Part shown: positions 6,202-7,905 of the stretch, piece after piece
Layout of the letters: each line of letters starts with the position of its first letter
Numbering within the stretch: position 1 is the first letter of the stretch
NCBI GenBank assembly: GCA_964549785.1
Contig: CAZJXA010000156.1
Span: 1 to 7,905 of the forward strand
Source: JBEIUO01 sp964549785
GTDB lineage: Bacteria; Planctomycetota; Phycisphaerae; Phycisphaerales; UBA1924
Length of the DNA: 7,905 bases
Direction: 5' to 3'
The notes under the pieces: model-generated
Seen by the model: only the letters and a program-made list of their open reading frames with translations
Database searches by the model: none
What the model was told of the DNA's origin: nothing
Translations under genes and position numbers: made by a program

Positions 6202-6230
6202 TTGACGGTTCGTTGAGAACTCGTTATTCT
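6202..6230 (+). promoter_or_regulatory. Sigma70-type promoter, TTGACG-17-TATTCT
   Basis: The -35 box TTGACG (6202-6207) and -10 box TATTCT (6225-6230) are separated by the ideal 17 bp, each with one or two differences from consensus. The surrounding DNA is more AT-rich than the neighbouring genes. Transcription would start near 6236-6238, immediately before a palindrome (6241-6254) and about 83 nt before an intrinsic terminator. It points toward the TIM-barrel gene. Confidence 0.65.
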
Positions 6231-6235
6231 CTTGG

Positions 6236-6319
6236 AAGCTCGAAACCGGTTTCGGGCGCTTAAATTCGGTTTCTCCCCTCCGGACGGTCGGCGCTTTTTG
6301 AGGCCCGGCCGTCTTTTTT
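6236..6319 (+). ncRNA. Short structured transcript: small RNA or attenuated leader
   Basis: From the predicted start point to the end of the terminator T-run the RNA would be about 83 nt. Its 5' part folds as an 8-bp hairpin (6238-6245 with 6250-6257, loop CCGG) built on the palindrome CGAAACCGGTTTCG (6241-6254). A pyrimidine-rich single-stranded linker follows (6270-6281, TTTCTCCCCTCC), then the terminator. GAAACCG at 6242-6248 could instead pair with CGGTTTC at 6267-6273, so two folds compete. No start codon or peptide is evident. It either is a stand-alone small RNA with a C-rich seed or a leader that controls read-through into the gene starting at 6386. I do not recognise a known RNA family. 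Confidence 0.5.
6283..6319 (+). terminator. Rho-independent terminator
   Basis: A 9-bp stem pairs GACGGTCGG (6283-6291) with CCGGCCGTC (6305-6313), including one G-U pair, around a 13-base loop, and is followed directly by six T (6314-6319). This is a textbook intrinsic terminator on the plus strand. No protein gene precedes it on that strand; the only visible upstream signal is the promoter at 6202-6230. The TIM-barrel gene begins 67 bp after it. Confidence 0.8.
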
Positions 6320-6385
6320 ATTGCCCCTTTTGTGAAAGTCGTGGTTGCTCTCGGGCTTGGGGGCGGTTAGATTCTGTCATCCACG

Positions 6386-7285
6386 ATGTTGCTCACCCTC
6401 AATGCTACCTCCTTGAAATCGCTGCTGATGCCTCCCGGGCGGAGCAAAAAGCCCGCCATGGACCTTTTGGATCTGCCGGCCTTCACTCGTCAAACACTGG
6501 GGCTGGGGGGGCTGAATCTGAGCACCGATCTCTTGGCCGGGGCGGACAGGGCCCGGCTGGAGAAAGTCCGTGAACGCACTGACAAGGCCGCCTGTTCCTG
6601 TTTGCTGCTCATCGAGCCGGAGCCGCAGAAATTTGGCGAGGGCGGTGAAACGAAGGCCGAGGCGGCGGCGGAACGGACGCGACGGGTGATTGAAGCGGCA
6701 CATTTGCTCGGGTGCAGCGCGGCGTCGATTCATGTGGTCGCTGAGGATGACGACGCGGTTTTGGCGCGGGTTGCAGCCCGGCTCAAACCGGTTGTCGAGC
6801 GGGCGGAGAAGTTGGACCTGAACCTTCTGATCGCCCCGATGAAAGGGCTGACCTCGCGTCCGGAGCGGGTAACAGAGTTGTTGAAGAAGGTCGGGGGCTT
6901 CCGAATCGGAACGTTCCCGGATTTTCAGGCGGCGAGCGCCCAGAAGGATCCATCGGCGTATCTCCACCGGCTGACTCCGTACGCCACGGTCGTATCAGCC
7001 TCCACAATGCACTTCACGTCGACGGTCAAGAAGCGCGGGTCTGGCGAAGAACTCGCGCACTCCCCCTACGACCTGAACTTGATGGTGAAAGCCATCGAAG
7101 GGGTCGGGTATGACGGCCCGTTGGCGATTGATTTCCGAGGCGATGGGGACGCAACGACCGGGGTTCTCCGGAGCAAGACGATGCTGCTGAACGCATTGGG
7201 TGAGGGCCCGATTGACCTTGATGAACTCGAGGCAGAATTAGCGGAAGAAGACGCCGGTGCGGAAGCGCCGGGCGAGCAGGAATAG
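6386..7285 (+). CDS. Xylose isomerase-like TIM-barrel protein with lost metal ligands
   Basis: A 299-residue soluble protein resembling the sugar-phosphate isomerase/epimerase (AP endonuclease 2-like) TIM-barrel superfamily. Barrel elements can be followed: LTLNATSL (3-10), CLLLIEPEP (72-80), SAASIHVV (111-118), LNLLIAPMKG (145-154), FRIGTFPDFQ (172-181), YATVVSASTMHF (199-210) and GYDGPLAIDFRGDGD (241-255). In active members the metal is held by Glu/Asp/His residues at the ends of these strands. Here the Glu expected in LLIE-type motif is Ala150, DxxH is PDFQ, and the last Glu is Asp249, so catalysis of the usual type is doubtful. A strongly acidic tail (about 276-299) follows the barrel. 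The ATG at 6386 lacks a Shine-Dalgarno; ATGs at residues 15 and 25 are alternatives, but the first strand favours the long form. It is followed after 33 bp by cmk and may be co-transcribed with it. Confidence 0.7.
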   Translation: MLLTLNATSLKSLLMPPGRSKKPAMDLLDLPAFTRQTLGLGGLNLSTDLLAGADRARLEKVRERTDKAACSCLLLIEPEPQKFGEGGETKAEAAAERTRRVIEAAHLLGCSAASIHVVAEDDDAVLARVAARLKPVVERAEKLDLNLLIAPMKGLTSRPERVTELLKKVGGFRIGTFPDFQAASAQKDPSAYLHRLTPYATVVSASTMHFTSTVKKRGSGEELAHSPYDLNLMVKAIEGVGYDGPLAIDFRGDGDATTGVLRSKTMLLNALGEGPIDLDELEAELAEEDAGAEAPGEQE

Positions 7286-7289
7286 GCGG

Positions 7290-7304
7290 GCCCTTGCGAA
7301 GGGC
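7290..7304 (+). other. Small hairpin just before the cmk ribosome-binding site
   Basis: GCCCTT-GCG-AAGGGC is a perfect 6-bp stem with a 3-base loop in the 33-bp gap between the two plus-strand genes. It is not followed by T, so it is not an intrinsic terminator. It ends four bases before the ribosome-binding site of cmk and could tune its translation or block 3' decay of the upstream message. Confidence 0.4.
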
Positions 7305-7307
7305 AGT

Positions 7308-7314
7308 GGAGGAG
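7308..7314 (+). promoter_or_regulatory. Ribosome-binding site of cmk
   Basis: GGAGGAG lies four bases before the GTG at 7319 (six from the core GGAGG). It decides the start of cmk in favour of this GTG, which gives an unusually long N-terminus, over several GTG codons further in. The frame upstream is closed by the TAG of the preceding gene. Confidence 0.75.
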
Positions 7315-7318
7315 TCGC

Positions 7319-7905
7319 GTGCCCAGTACGACTACGGTTTCTTCGGAAGGGAGTGCCGTGCAGCGAAGCACCGGTCGTCCCGTGGTCGAAGTCGTTCCGC
7401 GATGGTGCCATGTGTTCACGCTTGACGGCCCTGTCATCATCACGATCGACGGACCCGCAGGGACGGGTAAAAGTTCGGTCGCGAGCCAGTTGGCGCGTCG
7501 GCTGGGGCTGGATTTCCTCGATACCGGGGCGATGTACCGAGCCGCGGCCCTGATCTCGCTGGAGCAGGGGATTGAACCGCTGAACTTGACGGAGTTGCTC
7601 GAGGCCGTCGACCGGGCGGACATCCACTTCGAGTGGCCCGGTGATCGGGATCAGCTGCCGGTGATCACCTCGCGTGGCCGCGCTATCGACCGTCGGATTC
7701 GGAACCCGGGAGTTGATGCGCGGGTCCGGGTGGTGTCGGGCATCCCCGAATTACGGGCCTATCTGGTGGCACGCCAGCGGCGTATCGCGGTCGACCATCC
7801 TCGTTTGGTCAGCGAAGGGCGGGATCAAGGATCGGTGGTCTTCCCGAATGCGAGTGTCAAATTTTATTTAACGGCGGGGGCGGCGGTGCGGGCCAAGCGG
7901 CGGGC
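7319..7905 (+). CDS. cmk: Cytidylate kinase, N-terminal 195 codons (cut by window edge)
   Basis: Cmk phosphorylates CMP and dCMP with ATP in nucleotide salvage and synthesis. Visible motifs are the P-loop GPAGTGKSS (45-53), the nucleotide-binding LDTGAMYRA (67-75), the IDRRIRNPGVD stretch (123-133) and SEGRDQGSVVFPNA (165-178) with the conserved GRD, followed by KFYLTA and the arginine-rich lid start. The usual motif is GRDIGTVVFP; Gln replaces Ile here. Typical Cmk proteins begin only a few residues before the P-loop strand, whereas this one has about 38 extra residues starting MPSTTTVSSEGS. The GTG start at 7319 is supported by a strong ribosome-binding site. The last part of the gene lies beyond the right edge. 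It follows the TIM-barrel gene closely on the same strand. Confidence 0.93.
   Translation, partial: MPSTTTVSSEGSAVQRSTGRPVVEVVPRWCHVFTLDGPVIITIDGPAGTGKSSVASQLARRLGLDFLDTGAMYRAAALISLEQGIEPLNLTELLEAVDRADIHFEWPGDRDQLPVITSRGRAIDRRIRNPGVDARVRVVSGIPELRAYLVARQRRIAVDHPRLVSEGRDQGSVVFPNASVKFYLTAGAAVRAKRR

Noticed and set aside
6345..6373. Second plus-strand promoter just before the TIM-barrel gene (TTGCTC-17-TAGATT)
   Set aside because: Only about half of each box matches consensus; kept as a hypothesis in the findings and not listed as a feature.

Overview
This is a GC-rich bacterial fragment. The gene set (groES and groEL with a small gene between them, a lone gcvH fused to an ABC-transporter operon, Cmk with a GRDQG motif, degenerate receiver and TIM-barrel proteins) and the odd low-complexity intergenic text suggest a planctomycete, perhaps of the Phycisphaerae. 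This is inferred from general resemblance; no marker gene in the window settles it.

Left part (about 1-2000), all on the minus strand. Read in transcription order it holds a degenerate CheY-like receiver protein, groES, a 76-residue protein of unknown function, and the first 36 codons of groEL, which runs off the left edge. Both gaps inside the groES-unknown-groEL cluster are filled with 7-bp repeat units (GGCAYTN family, in both orientations), and the groEL leader also carries a 15-bp unit repeated three times. groES and groEL have nearly identical ribosome-binding leaders (TGGAGTTTC then 4-5 nt then ATG), so a shared chaperonin transcription unit is likely. No CIRCE operator is visible.

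Middle part (about 2136-5993), minus strand. gcvH (lipoyl carrier of the glycine cleavage system) is followed by an ABC ATPase and a 915-residue permease with two FtsX-type modules, together resembling the E. coli YbbA/YbbP pair. Gene ends overlap: the ATPase and permease overlap by 50 bp, and the only sensible upstream start of the ATPase is a CTG sharing bases with the gcvH stop (CTGA). The three genes therefore look co-transcribed and partly coupled in translation, although gcvH has no obvious functional link to an exporter.

Right part (about 6200-7905), plus strand. A good sigma70-type promoter (TTGACG-17-TATTCT) drives a short segment that folds into a 5' hairpin and ends in a strong intrinsic terminator about 83 nt later. 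Beyond it lie a xylose-isomerase-like TIM-barrel gene that has lost the usual metal ligands and the start of cmk (cytidylate kinase), cut by the right edge.

I did not find a clear new multi-gene system. The items most worth following are the short promoter-hairpin-terminator unit at 6202-6319 (small RNA or attenuating leader), the heptamer arrays inside the chaperonin cluster and the small protein they enclose, and the missing conventional start of the ABC ATPase.
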